A DNA stretch of 33,703 nucleotides from Bacteroidota bacterium (GTDB lineage: Bacteria; Bacteroidota; Bacteroidia; Flavobacteriales; Flavobacteriaceae), in the NCBI GenBank assembly GCA_949487855.1, contig CATAMV010000045.1, forward strand, positions 1 through 33,703. The letters are read 5' to 3'. The position numbers and the translations under genes were made by a program. Below are positions 9,376 to 17,910 of this stretch, piece after piece (position 1 is the first letter of the stretch; each line of letters starts with the position of its first letter). The notes under the pieces are model-generated. The model was not told the DNA's origin and did not search any database. It saw nothing but the letters and a program-made list of their open reading frames with translations.

Positions 9376-10626
9376 CTATTTCATTACCAATTGAAGCGTA
9401 GTTTGTGTACGCTGTTCCAGTACCAAGTCGTGCGATTTTAATATCGTATTAGCAGAATTCTCCTCAAAATGACGAATGGTGTACAACATAACATTAGGGG
9501 TGTGTAGTACGTCAAATCTAGCGCGAAGGCTATGCAACAAGGCTTCCATGTTTTGATATTTATCATGAACACATACCGAAAAGCTAATTGCCGAATTTTG
9601 AATCAAATCAACCGACATTTTGTGTTTGTGTAACAATTTAAAGATATCGCTAATATTGTCTTCTACAACAAAAGAGAAGTCGCGCGTTGACAGCCGTAAC
9701 AACGAAAGTCCTTTTTTAACAATATAGCACGGAATCTCTGGACGCATACGAACGCCTTTCCCAACCTGAGTGCCGCTTTCTAATGGATTCAAAAACGATT
9801 TTACAAACAATGGAATTTCTTTACGTTGCAAAGGCTGCAAGGTTTTTGGATGAATCACCGAAGCGCCATAAAACGCCAACTCAATGGCTTCTTGATACGA
9901 AATGTGATGCAGCAATTGCGTTTTATCAAAAACTCTAGGATCTGCATTTAAAACGCCAGGGACGTCTTTCCAAATGGTAACGTCTGTAGCACCCAAACAA
10001 TACGCAAAAATGGCAGCTGAATAATCCGACCCCTCTCGTCCCAAGGTGGTGGTAAAATTATTATCGTCAGAACCTATAAAACCTTGCGTTACTTTTAGTA
10101 CACTTCCCTGAACTTGATTCTGAATTGCCAATTGTGTGCGTTCCCAATCTAAGTGAGCGCTGCGATAAAAATCATCTGTTTTTACACACTCCCGAGCATC
10201 AACCCATTCGGCTGCTATTCCAACGTGATTTAGGTAAGCACAAACGATTGATGTTGAAATCAATTCACCAAAACTAACAACCTGGTCATATACAAAAGCC
10301 TCATGAGGCGATCGGTTGTTTTCCAAAAAAGTATGGCATTGACCAAAAAGATTTCTAACGCGTTTACTCACAGGCGTATTTGGTGCTTCAAAAAGTTCTT
10401 CAATGATATTTTGATGGAACGCTTCAGCCTCAATTAAAGTGCTTTTGAATGACTCGGGTTGCCTGAAATAAGCGTTTACAACTTCTTCAAGGGCGTTCGT
10501 AGTTTTACCCATAGCCGAGATTACAACCACTGTATTTTGATGGCCGGTTTTCGACAATACAGTTACTACATTTTTTACGCCTGCTGCATCTTTTACTGAT
10601 GCACCTCCAAACTTAAATACTTGCAT
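9376..10626 (-). CDS. lysC: Aspartate kinase (monofunctional)
   Basis: 416 residues. It phosphorylates L-aspartate to aspartyl-4-phosphate, the first step to Lys, Thr, Met and diaminopimelate. The N-terminus MQVFKFGGASVKD carries the KFGGxS nucleotide-binding motif (5-10); the catalytic domain continues with TTLGREGSDYSA and ends at about residue 300. About 305-416 is a regulatory region with paired ACT domains, typical for feedback control. No fused homoserine dehydrogenase is present. The start lies inside the end of the GNAT gene (14-base overlap), so the two are co-translated or at least co-transcribed. Confidence 0.93.
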   Translation of the reverse strand: MQVFKFGGASVKDAAGVKNVVTVLSKTGHQNTVVVISAMGKTTNALEEVVNAYFRQPESFKSTLIEAEAFHQNIIEELFEAPNTPVSKRVRNLFGQCHTFLENNRSPHEAFVYDQVVSFGELISTSIVCAYLNHVGIAAEWVDARECVKTDDFYRSAHLDWERTQLAIQNQVQGSVLKVTQGFIGSDDNNFTTTLGREGSDYSAAIFAYCLGATDVTIWKDVPGVLNADPRVFDKTQLLHHISYQEAIELAFYGASVIHPKTLQPLQRKEIPLFVKSFLNPLESGTQVGKGVRMRPEIPCYIVKKGLSLLRLSTRDFSFVVEDNISDIFKLLHKHKMSVDLIQNSAISFSVCVHDKYQNMEALLHSLRARFDVLHTPNVMLYTIRHFEENSANTILKSHDLVLEQRTQTTLQLVMK

Positions 10627-11107
10627 GATGTTTTGCTATAAATTTTTGCATTGCCCCATTAGTCATTTGGGTAATTTTCCAATCCGAAAATACGGTTGCG
10701 CCATGTTTTTCATAAAATTCAATGGCAGGTGTATTCCAATCCAAAACTGCCCACTGAATACGGCGAACTCCGGAGCCGTGCGCAAAAGAAATAAACTCCT
10801 TTAGTAGGGCAAATCCAATCCCTTTGCCGCGTTGTGCTTTAGTAACAATCAAATCTTCTAAGTGCCACGACTTACCTTTCCACGTAGAATAACAGCGGTA
10901 AAACAAAGCAATACCTACAATTTTTTCATCTAGTGCTGCTACAAAACATTTAAAAAGCGGGTTGTCTCCAAAGCCGTCTTGAACAAATTCAGATTCGGTT
11001 ACGGCAACCGCATCGGGTTCTTGTTCAAAGTCTGCCAATTCCTGAATTAACGCAAGAATAGCTGCGGCATCAGTGGTAGTAGCTTCGCGAATGTGCACAT
11101 TTTCCAT
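10613..11107 (-). CDS. GNAT family N-acetyltransferase
   Basis: 164 residues from the ATG at 11107 (MENVHIREATTTDAAA), which is the usual GNAT start. The frame is open upstream, but that part is not family-like and runs into the mfd promoter region. The acetyl-CoA loop is RGKGIGFALL (Q/R-x-x-G-x-G/A type), followed by the NTPAIEFYEKHGA helix-turn typical of small-molecule acetyltransferases. The substrate is unknown; the closest general resemblance is to diamine/amine acetyltransferases, as judged by FYRCYSTWKGKSWHLEDL (inference, moderate). It is the first gene of the minus-strand unit with lysC and the lipid acyltransferase, and is divergent from mfd. Confidence 0.87.
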   Translation of the reverse strand: MENVHIREATTTDAAAILALIQELADFEQEPDAVAVTESEFVQDGFGDNPLFKCFVAALDEKIVGIALFYRCYSTWKGKSWHLEDLIVTKAQRGKGIGFALLKEFISFAHGSGVRRIQWAVLDWNTPAIEFYEKHGATVFSDWKITQMTNGAMQKFIAKHHASI

Positions 11108-11113
11108 TGACGG

Positions 11114-11121
11114 CAAATGTA
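11114..11121 (-). promoter_or_regulatory. -7-like box in front of the GNAT gene
   Basis: On the minus strand the sequence is TACATTTG, an exact TAnnTTTG match, ending six bases before the ATG at 11107. I see no convincing -33 element (TTG) at the usual distance. If used, the transcript would be leaderless or nearly so. Confidence 0.35.
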
Positions 11122-11196
11122 ATAACTCTTGAGTGAATAGCCCGATATTAACGTCACAGCAAAAAACGAATTTGTTTAAAAAATAACGGGAATACA

Positions 11197-11225
11197 TTGC
11201 GTGGACATTGGTCTTTGTATTTTTG
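11197..11225 (+). promoter_or_regulatory. Candidate promoter for mfd
   Basis: TTG at 11197-11199, 18 bases, then TATTTTTG at 11218-11225: both elements fit the Bacteroidota -33/-7 promoter. The start site would be near 11230, so the TTG at 11197 cannot be the start codon of that transcript. This favours the GTG at 11239 as translation start, with a leader of only about 8 bases. Confidence 0.55.
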
Positions 11226-11238
11226 TCAAAAAGTACGT

Positions 11239-14200
11239 GTGACCGAGCTTCCTGTTTTGTACCAAAACAATCCGCAATTTCGTGCGGTTTACGAAAACGT
11301 ACGCGCCAATGGCAGCACAATTACATCTGGTCTGGTTGGCTCAAAGCACAGCTTTTTGGTGAAGGCACTTTTTGAACAACACGATGAAACCACCATTTGG
11401 ATTCTTAACAACAAAGAGGAAGCCGCTTATTTTTTAAATGATTTGGAAGTGTTGATGCCAAATTTACCTCTGTTTTTTCCATCGAGTTATCGCAGACCTT
11501 ATAACATTGAGGAAACCGATAATGCTAATGTACTATTGCGGGCCGAAACGCTTCAAAAATTAAAAGAACTTCCAAAGCAACTTGTGGTGACTTACCCCGA
11601 TGCACTTTTTGAGCAAGTACTTACTCCCAAAGAATTGCAACGCAAAACGCTAAACATTAACAAAGGAGATGAATTGAGCATTGATTTTGTCAACGAGACG
11701 CTTTTTGAGTTTGGTTTTAGCCGCGTTGATTTTGTTGCCGAACCAGGTGAATTCGCGGTACGAGGAGGTATTTTAGACGTGTATTCTTTTAGTCACGAAG
11801 AGCCGTTTCGCATTGAGTTTTTTGGCGATGAAATAGATACCATTCGCACATTTGATGTAACGAACCAGCGTTCCACAAAACTATTTGAACAGGTTAAAAT
11901 CCTAGCCAATATTGAACAAAAAGAACAGCAAGAGATGCGGCAATCCTTGCTTTCTTTTGTGTCTAAAAATACGCTTGTTTGTGTTCAAAACGAATCTATA
12001 GTAACCGCTGAGCTTGATGCACTGTTAACGTTTGCTCACAAAGCATTTGAAAATCTATCTGGTGAAATCAAAAGGCAGCCCCCTAAGGAATTATTCATTG
12101 ACGGAAAACAATTTGCAAAAGAATTAAAAGTCTTGCCCAACGTTCGTTTTTCAACTTCTAAAAAAACTGCTACGCTCCATTTTTCATGCCAACCACAACC
12201 ACACTTTAAGCGCAAATTTGATTGGTTTGCAGAGCACCTTACAGAAAATACGGAGAAGCAACGCACCAACCATATTTTTTGCGCTTCTGAAACCCAAAAA
12301 GAACGGCTTACGCAAATCATAGAGGAACTTGTTCCAGAAACTTCTTTTCGTTGTTGGGTAGCCCCGCTTTATCAAGGTTTTATAGATGAAGATGAAAATA
12401 TCGTTTGCTATACCGATCATCAACTTTTTGAGCGATATCACAAATTCAGGCTTAAAAATGGCTACTCTAAAAAACAAGCGATTTCATTAAAAGCATTGGC
12501 ACAACTTGAAGTGGGCGATTACGTTACACACATCGACCATGGGATTGGCACTTTTGGAGGATTGCAACGCATCGATGTGGAAGGCAAAACACAAGAGGCC
12601 ATTAAGCTGTTTTATGGCGATCGAGATATTTTGTACGTGAGTATTCATTCTTTACATAAAATTTCAAAGTTTAACGGCAAAGATGGTGCTGCGCCAAAAG
12701 TATATAAACTCGGTTCTGGCACTTGGAAAAAAATCAAACAGAAGACAAAAAAGAAGGTTAAAGAAATTGCCTTTAATCTAATCAATGTTTACGCCAAACG
12801 GCGTTTGAACAAAGGGTTTTCTTGTGGACCAGATACCTATTTGCAACACGAGTTGGAAGCCTCTTTTTTGTTTGAAGATACGCCAGACCAGCGCACTGCA
12901 ACCGAAGCTGTAAAACAAGACATGGAGGACCAAAAACCCATGGACAGATTAGTTTGTGGGGATGTAGGATTTGGGAAAACAGAGGTGGCTATTCGTGCAG
13001 CTTTTAAGGCGGTGGACAATGGCAAACAAGTGGCCGTTTTGGTACCAACCACTATTTTGGCGTTTCAACACTACAATACTTTTGTAAAGCGCCTACAAGA
13101 ATTTCCTGTTACTATTGATTATCTCAATCGATTTAGATCAGCCAAACAGAAAAAGGAAGTGCTTGAAGGTATTGGAAATGGCGCTATTGATATTGTAATT
13201 GGAACGCATCAACTGGTAGGAAAATCTGTTTCGTTCAAAGATTTGGGCTTACTCATTGTGGATGAGGAACAAAAATTTGGCGTTAGCGTAAAAGAAAAGT
13301 TACGCTCCTTAAAAGAACACGTTGATGTGCTAACCCTTACTGCAACGCCCATTCCTAGAACATTACAGTTCAGCCTTATGGCGGCTCGAGATTTATCGGT
13401 GATTAATACCCCGCCACCAAATCGACATCCCATTGAAAGTCAAGTTATTTCATGGAGTGAAACCCAAATTCGAGATGCTGTCATTTATGAGCTACAGCGT
13501 GGAGGACAGGTGTATTTTGTACACAATCGCATTGAAAATATTGGAGAAGTATCAGGTATGCTACAACGTCTAATACCCGATGCGCGGATTGCAACCGCAC
13601 ATGGCCAACTTCCAGGAAATAAATTAGAAGACTTAATGCTTAGATTTATTGATGGAGCATTTGATGTATTGGTAGCAACCACCATTATTGAAAGCGGACT
13701 TGATGTACCCAATGCCAACACCATTTTTATAAACAATGCCAATAATTTTGGGCTTAGCGATTTGCATCAAATGCGGGGTCGTGTAGGACGCAGTAATAAA
13801 AAAGCCTTTTGTTATTTTATAACGCCGCCTTTTTCAGTACTTACTGAAGATGCACGCAAACGCATGGAGGCAGTTAACCAATATACCGCGTTAGGCTCTG
13901 GGTTTCAGATTGCCATGAAAGACTTAGAAATCAGGGGTGCAGGAGATTTGTTGGGTGGTGAACAAAGTGGATTCATTAATGATATTGGCTTTGAAACCTA
14001 TCAAAAAATTCTGAAGGATGCCATTGAGGAATTGCAACAAAACGAATTTAAAGCACTCTATCCAGATCAAAAACCGATACCAAAAGAATTAGTGTTAGAT
14101 ACTGATTTTGAAATCTTTTTCCCTACTGACTATATAAATAATGTTACGGAAAGACTAACGCAATATCAAGAGCTAGCCCTGCTAAAAACAGAAGAGGAAT

Positions 14201-14553
14201 TAACTGATTTTGGGGCTTCTTTAATAGATAGATTCGGCGCTCTGCCTGAAGAAACACTTGCACTATTTGATAGTGTTCGATTAAAGTGGCTGGGAGCTTC
14301 CCTTGGGTTTGAAAAAATCATCTTAAAAAAGCAAAAGTGCATTTGCACCTTCTTAGCCGACCCGGAAGATTCCTTTTATCAAGAAGAGATTTTCCAGTTT
14401 ATGTTAGGCAAATTAGGTGTACTGGGGAAAGCACAACTCAAAGAGAAAACCACCAAAGAAGGACCTAAACTTGTAGTGGTTATTGACGAGGTTGTGTCCA
14501 TTCAAAAGGCGATATCCTTGCTCAGTAAACTTCAAAAACCTATAACTGCTTAA
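11239..14553 (+). CDS. mfd: Transcription-repair coupling factor
   Basis: 1104 residues from GTG 11239. Mfd removes stalled RNA polymerase from DNA lesions and recruits UvrA. The UvrB-like N-terminal domains are followed by the RNA polymerase-interacting (CarD-like) domain at about 418-490 (EVGDYVTHIDHGIGTF), then the translocase: Walker A GDVGFGKT (574-581), DEEQ box (675-678), TLTATPIPRT, and the GRVGRSNK motif. The C-terminal TRCF domain is present. The start is a judgement: an in-frame TTG lies at 11197, but a promoter covers it, and TELPVLYQNNPQF is the family-like beginning. It is divergent from the GNAT unit, and its last 14 bases overlap the convergent ACT-protein gene. Confidence 0.95.
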   Translation: MTELPVLYQNNPQFRAVYENVRANGSTITSGLVGSKHSFLVKALFEQHDETTIWILNNKEEAAYFLNDLEVLMPNLPLFFPSSYRRPYNIEETDNANVLLRAETLQKLKELPKQLVVTYPDALFEQVLTPKELQRKTLNINKGDELSIDFVNETLFEFGFSRVDFVAEPGEFAVRGGILDVYSFSHEEPFRIEFFGDEIDTIRTFDVTNQRSTKLFEQVKILANIEQKEQQEMRQSLLSFVSKNTLVCVQNESIVTAELDALLTFAHKAFENLSGEIKRQPPKELFIDGKQFAKELKVLPNVRFSTSKKTATLHFSCQPQPHFKRKFDWFAEHLTENTEKQRTNHIFCASETQKERLTQIIEELVPETSFRCWVAPLYQGFIDEDENIVCYTDHQLFERYHKFRLKNGYSKKQAISLKALAQLEVGDYVTHIDHGIGTFGGLQRIDVEGKTQEAIKLFYGDRDILYVSIHSLHKISKFNGKDGAAPKVYKLGSGTWKKIKQKTKKKVKEIAFNLINVYAKRRLNKGFSCGPDTYLQHELEASFLFEDTPDQRTATEAVKQDMEDQKPMDRLVCGDVGFGKTEVAIRAAFKAVDNGKQVAVLVPTTILAFQHYNTFVKRLQEFPVTIDYLNRFRSAKQKKEVLEGIGNGAIDIVIGTHQLVGKSVSFKDLGLLIVDEEQKFGVSVKEKLRSLKEHVDVLTLTATPIPRTLQFSLMAARDLSVINTPPPNRHPIESQVISWSETQIRDAVIYELQRGGQVYFVHNRIENIGEVSGMLQRLIPDARIATAHGQLPGNKLEDLMLRFIDGAFDVLVATTIIESGLDVPNANTIFINNANNFGLSDLHQMRGRVGRSNKKAFCYFITPPFSVLTEDARKRMEAVNQYTALGSGFQIAMKDLEIRGAGDLLGGEQSGFINDIGFETYQKILKDAIEELQQNEFKALYPDQKPIPKELVLDTDFEIFFPTDYINNVTERLTQYQELALLKTEEELTDFGASLIDRFGALPEETLALFDSVRLKWLGASLGFEKIILKKQKCICTFLADPEDSFYQEEIFQFMLGKLGVLGKAQLKEKTTKEGPKLVVVIDEVVSIQKAISLLSKLQKPITA

Positions 14554-15199
14554 GGTCTTTTATGACTCTAAAGGCCTTATCTACTTGATCGTCATTAACC
14601 AAAATGGTGAATTCATTTGAGGTAGAAATCACTTCATAAATATTTATCCCCTCCCAAGAAAGACGTTGAAAAACAAAATAATACACCCCTGGAATGGCAA
14701 CATTTTCGGTGGGTAATTTTAGGGTTATAGAAGATAAATTTTCCTCTTTATGCAAGCATTCTTCTTGAGCAAGATGCGTATCAACCAGTGAGGCAAGGTG
14801 TTCACTTACCACAATGTTGCACTCATGTACGCCTCTTGAAGAGGTGTAAAAATTCTCACTTGACAGTTTTAATTGGGATAATAATTTTGATTGGGCTGAT
14901 AGGAGCGTATCGGATACTTTAAAATTGTAGTCAATGAGTGCGGATCGTACCGTGATGTCCCCAATGTTTTTTAGCGTTTTGATAATTTTATACGAGTAAC
15001 GGAATTCCAAATCAGTAGAAAGACGCTTGAGTGCCATAACAATAGCCCCCGTGCGCACGGGTTTTTTAGTTTGCTCCTTGATATCTTCCAACATAATACG
15101 CGACAGCGAGGTTAGGTTGATGATTCCTTGCGTAAGTGCGCTTATCAAAAAAGGCTTTGACTTGATATATGCCTCCACGGCAGAAGCAATTGTTTTCAT
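14540..15199 (-). CDS. Orphan ACT-domain protein (aspartokinase-like, non-catalytic)
   Basis: 219 residues. The N-terminal ~75 residues are helical and could be a winged-helix-like module (LTSLSRIMLEDIKE, then GAIVMALKRL). The C-terminal ~75 residues resemble an ACT domain (KLPTENVAIPGVYYFVFQRL followed by GINIYEVISTSNEFTILV), like the regulatory end of aspartate kinases. No kinase domain is present: the KFGGxS motif is missing, although such Flavobacteriia proteins are often labelled aspartate kinase. A role as an amino-acid-sensing regulator is inference. It is convergent with mfd (14-base 3' overlap). An exact -7 box lies 17 bases before the ATG. Confidence 0.75.
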   Translation of the reverse strand: MKTIASAVEAYIKSKPFLISALTQGIINLTSLSRIMLEDIKEQTKKPVRTGAIVMALKRLSTDLEFRYSYKIIKTLKNIGDITVRSALIDYNFKVSDTLLSAQSKLLSQLKLSSENFYTSSRGVHECNIVVSEHLASLVDTHLAQEECLHKEENLSSITLKLPTENVAIPGVYYFVFQRLSWEGINIYEVISTSNEFTILVNDDQVDKAFRVIKDLKQL

Positions 15200-15216
15200 G
15201 TGTTTTTATTATTTCA

Positions 15217-15224
15217 CAAATATA
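15217..15224 (-). promoter_or_regulatory. -7-like box in front of the ACT-protein gene
   Basis: On the minus strand it reads TATATTTG, an exact TAnnTTTG match, ending 17 bases before the ATG at 15199 in an AT-rich gap. A TTTG lies only 12 bases upstream, too close for a normal -33 element. Confidence 0.4.
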
Positions 15225-15260
15225 TAAATAAAAACACAAAATGTTATAAAAATAACATTT

Positions 15261-15617
15261 CTAAAAGAAATAAAACGCACTCTCGATGTGTTCAATGCTA
15301 GTATTTGGAGCGATCCCAGTGATACTAACGATATCAAATCGGGTTTCACCTTGCCAGTTGTGCTTTTGAATAAAATACTCGGCAGCTCGAGCCAATAGCT
15401 TGCTCTTCTTTGGAGTCACAAATTCATATGGAGCGCCGTGAACATCCGATTGTCGCCATTTTACCTCCACAACACAAAGCACATCTTCTTTTTGTGCAAT
15501 GATATCTACTTCAGCTTTTTGATAGTAAAAATTACGTGTCATTATGGAGTAGCCTTTTTTAATTAAAAATGCTGCTGCTAAGTCTTCCCCTTGTTTTCCT
15601 TTGGTAACGGAATTCAT
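15261..15617 (-). CDS. YraN family protein (UPF0102, endonuclease-like fold)
   Basis: 118 residues from the ATG at 15617 (MNSVTKGKQGEDLAAAFL). The GKQGEDLA helix, AEVDIIAQKEDVLCVVEVKWR (D and the ExK pair of the PD-(D/E)XK nuclease-like core) and the KKSKLLARAAEYFI helix are the hallmarks of YraN/UPF0102. The molecular role is not established; the fold suggests a nucleic-acid-linked function. The frame extends upstream to 15665, but the extension would overlap the metG promoter and is not family-like. It is divergent from metG. Confidence 0.88.
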   Translation of the reverse strand: MNSVTKGKQGEDLAAAFLIKKGYSIMTRNFYYQKAEVDIIAQKEDVLCVVEVKWRQSDVHGAPYEFVTPKKSKLLARAAEYFIQKHNWQGETRFDIVSITGIAPNTSIEHIESAFYFF

Positions 15618-15679
15618 GTGTTCTAAATTTGAGATATTTAAAGATAAAAATTCACATGAAAGCACGGATATAAAATCCT

Positions 15680-15687
15680 TATTTTTG
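15680..15687 (+). promoter_or_regulatory. -7-like box in front of metG
   Basis: TATTTTTG is an exact TAnnTTTG match ending 16 bases before the metG ATG. No clear TTG -33 element at the normal distance. Position in the metG/yraN divergent gap makes it credible. Confidence 0.45.
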
Positions 15688-15703
15688 TGCTGAAAATAAT
15701 TGC

Positions 15704-17377
15704 ATGAGCAAACGCTACACCATTACCGCTGCACTCCCTTATACAAACGGACCTATTCATATTGGACACTTGGCAGGAGTTTACATTCCAGCCGATATTT
15801 ATGCGCGATACCTGCGAATGCGAGGCAAAGACGTACTGTTTATTTGTGGAAGCGATGAACATGGAGTCGCCATTTCAATGAAAGCTAAAAAAGAAGGCAT
15901 TACGCCAAAAGAAGTCATTGATAAATACCACAATATCATCAAAAACTCTTTTGATACATTTGGGATTTCATTCGATTATTACGGCCGAACATCTAGCGAT
16001 GTACACCGAGAAACAGCGCAAGAGTTTTTTAAAACGATGCACGCCAACGACTGTTTTGAAACACAGACCACAGAACAGCTTTACGATGCTAAAGAAAATC
16101 AATTTTTGGCAGACCGATATGTCGTAGGCACCTGCCCAAAATGTGGACATCCAGAAGCGTATGGCGACCAGTGTGAATCTTGCGGAAGCTCCTTAAACGC
16201 TACGGATTTAATTGAACCAAAGTCGGCACTTTCTGGAGAAACACCAAGCCTAAAAACCACCACACATTGGTATTTGCCTTTAGATCGTTATGAAAATTTT
16301 TTACGTTCTTGGATTTTAGAATCGCATAAATCCGATTGGAAAACAAACGTATTAGGACAAGTTAAATCATGGATAGACGACGGATTAAAACCTAGAGCCG
16401 TAACCCGCGATTTATCTTGGGGAATCCCTGTTCCTGTAGCTGGGGGTGAAAACAAAGTCTTATATGTTTGGTTCGATGCGCCTATTGGTTACATTTCGGC
16501 AACAAAAGAGTGGGCAGCACAAGAAGGTAAAAATTGGACGCCCTATTGGCAAGATAAAAATACCGAACTCGTACATTTTATTGGCAAAGACAACATCGTA
16601 TTTCATTGCATTATTTTCCCATCAGTACTCAAAGCTATGGGAAATTATATCCTACCCCAAAACGTGCCCGCCAATGAATTCTTAAATCTTGAGGGGCAAA
16701 AACTATCAACCTCAAAAAATTGGGCCGTATGGCTACATGAATACCTCGACGATTTTCCCGAAAAACAAGACGTACTCCGCTATGTGTTAACTGCAAATGC
16801 ACCTGAAACCAAAGACAACGACTTTACGTGGAGCGATTTTCAAACCCGTAACAACAGTGAACTCGTTGCTATTTTTGGGAACTTTATAAATCGTGTTATG
16901 GTACTTATGCGAAAGTATTACGACAGTGTAGTCCCTGCCCCAAATGCTCATACCAATGCAGATCAAGCCACAATTACTGAATTGGCTGCTGCACCTAGTA
17001 AAATCGAAAATCTTATTGAGCAGTACAAATTTAGAGCTGCTTGTCAAGAAATGATGCAACTGGCCAGATTAGGAAATAAATACTTAGCAGACGAAGAACC
17101 TTGGAAACAAATTAAGTCGGATCCTGATCGTGTGGCAACCATTATGCACACTGCCCTGCAAGTAGCTGCTGGTTTAGCTGTTTTATCAGAACCCTTTTTG
17201 CCACATACAGCGCTCAAACTTCGAAGTATGTTACAGCTTGATGGTAACCTGGGTTGGGAAAACGTTAGCGCGTTGTTGCTTATACCAACAAATCATAAGT
17301 TAGGCGAAGCCACTCTTTTATTTGAAAAAGTTGAAGATGAAGCCATCAGTACACAAATGATCAAGCTCAAGGCCTAG
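15704..17377 (+). CDS. metG: Methionyl-tRNA synthetase lacking the C-terminal tRNA-binding domain
   Basis: 557 residues, class I synthetase charging tRNA-Met. The HIGH motif is at 19-22, a four-Cys zinc knuckle (CPKCG and CESCG) at about 143-162, and the KMSKS equivalent is KLSTS at about 332-336. The anticodon-binding helical domain is complete. The protein stops at [17 protein letters not shown]. Typical Flavobacteriia MetRS proteins are near 690 residues and continue from this point through a linker into an EMAPII/Trbp111-like tRNA-binding and dimerisation domain, which is missing here. No remnant is readable after the TAG in any frame up to 17445. The catalytic core appears intact, so the enzyme should be active, perhaps as a monomer. 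Confidence 0.95.
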   Translation: MSKRYTITAALPYTNGPIHIGHLAGVYIPADIYARYLRMRGKDVLFICGSDEHGVAISMKAKKEGITPKEVIDKYHNIIKNSFDTFGISFDYYGRTSSDVHRETAQEFFKTMHANDCFETQTTEQLYDAKENQFLADRYVVGTCPKCGHPEAYGDQCESCGSSLNATDLIEPKSALSGETPSLKTTTHWYLPLDRYENFLRSWILESHKSDWKTNVLGQVKSWIDDGLKPRAVTRDLSWGIPVPVAGGENKVLYVWFDAPIGYISATKEWAAQEGKNWTPYWQDKNTELVHFIGKDNIVFHCIIFPSVLKAMGNYILPQNVPANEFLNLEGQKLSTSKNWAVWLHEYLDDFPEKQDVLRYVLTANAPETKDNDFTWSDFQTRNNSELVAIFGNFINRVMVLMRKYYDSVVPAPNAHTNADQATITELAAAPSKIENLIEQYKFRAACQEMMQLARLGNKYLADEEPWKQIKSDPDRVATIMHTALQVAAGLAVLSEPFLPHTALKLRSMLQLDGNLGWENVSALLLIPTNHKLGEATLLFEKVEDEAISTQMIKLKA

Positions 17378-17445
17378 TTGAGTACGTTTTGATACTTAAG
17401 AAATTTTAATTAGATTTATAACTCCAAATCTTACAACTTCAAAAA

Positions 17446-17658
17446 ATGAATATTAATCATATAAAAGGGTCCCTCCATTGGCATTTCAGTTGTACTACTA
17501 TTTTTATTTGGTTTTTGTTTACAGACTTTACCCGCTTTATCTTTTTTGAGACACCTTTTGTTTTTGAATCTGACCAAAGTATTATTGAGATATTTTTGAT
17601 TGTTGGTGTTCTTTTAATGTTATATGCTAAAGTTTTAAAAATAACTACTAAAAAATAA
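17446..17658 (+). CDS. Small membrane protein, first of a tandem pair
   Basis: 70 residues with two hydrophobic segments (about 15-33 and 46-62) and a basic tail ending TTKK. I do not recognise a family. It starts 68 bases after metG and is followed after 15 bases by a second small gene of the same topology. The two share an SD-x-x-II element just before the second helix, a Gly in that helix and a T-K tail, so they look like diverged tandem duplicates. No catalytic residue is visible. Reality as a gene rests on the ATG start, the pairing and the hydrophobic pattern, so confidence is limited. Confidence 0.55.
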   Translation: MNINHIKGSLHWHFSCTTIFIWFLFTDFTRFIFFETPFVFESDQSIIEIFLIVGVLLMLYAKVLKITTKK

Positions 17659-17673
17659 ATATCCCCTCTACCT

Positions 17674-17895
17674 ATGCTGCCAAATCACAAACTATATAAA
17701 AAACTATTTGCCTTTGGCTTAGTGCTCTTACTAGCTTCTTACACATTAATACTTATACTTGAATTAGAATTTAAAGATTATTTTCAGAATTTGAATACAT
17801 TATTGTCTGATGAAGTAATAATTTTTACTGTGTTTTCAATTGGATTTGTATTGATTTGTTTTGGGTTAATTTTCAGAGTATTTACAAAAGGCTGA
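17674..17895 (+). CDS. Small membrane protein, second of a tandem pair
   Basis: 73 residues with two hydrophobic segments (about 11-31 and 47-68) separated by an acidic/polar loop, and a short basic tail (RVFTKG). Family unknown. It resembles the preceding small protein in length, topology and the SDEVII element before helix 2. It ends three bases before the -7-like box of the HDAC-like gene. Function unknown; a small integral membrane protein is all that the sequence supports. Confidence 0.58.
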   Translation: MLPNHKLYKKLFAFGLVLLLASYTLILILELEFKDYFQNLNTLLSDEVIIFTVFSIGFVLICFGLIFRVFTKG

Positions 17896-17897
17896 GT

Positions 17898-17905
17898 TAT
17901 ATTTG
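17898..17905 (+). promoter_or_regulatory. -7-like box directly in front of the HDAC-like gene
   Basis: TATATTTG is an exact TAnnTTTG match and ends five bases before the ATG at 17911. No TTG at the normal -33 distance. If used, the mRNA would have essentially no leader. Confidence 0.4.
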
Positions 17906-17910
17906 CGGTA

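Noticed and set aside
11108-11320. Upstream extension of the GNAT gene to 11320
   Set aside because: The extra 71 residues are not GNAT-like and would run through the divergent mfd promoter and start.
12036-12477. Long antisense open frames inside mfd, and similar ones inside serS, mgtE, metG and the GH genes
   Set aside because: They are shadows of strongly conserved genes in other frames, without recognisable protein features.
17378-17445. A frameshift hiding the missing MetRS tRNA-binding domain
   Set aside because: No frame of this gap or the following small genes reads like the domain (no LDIRVGxI or PKADKL motif).
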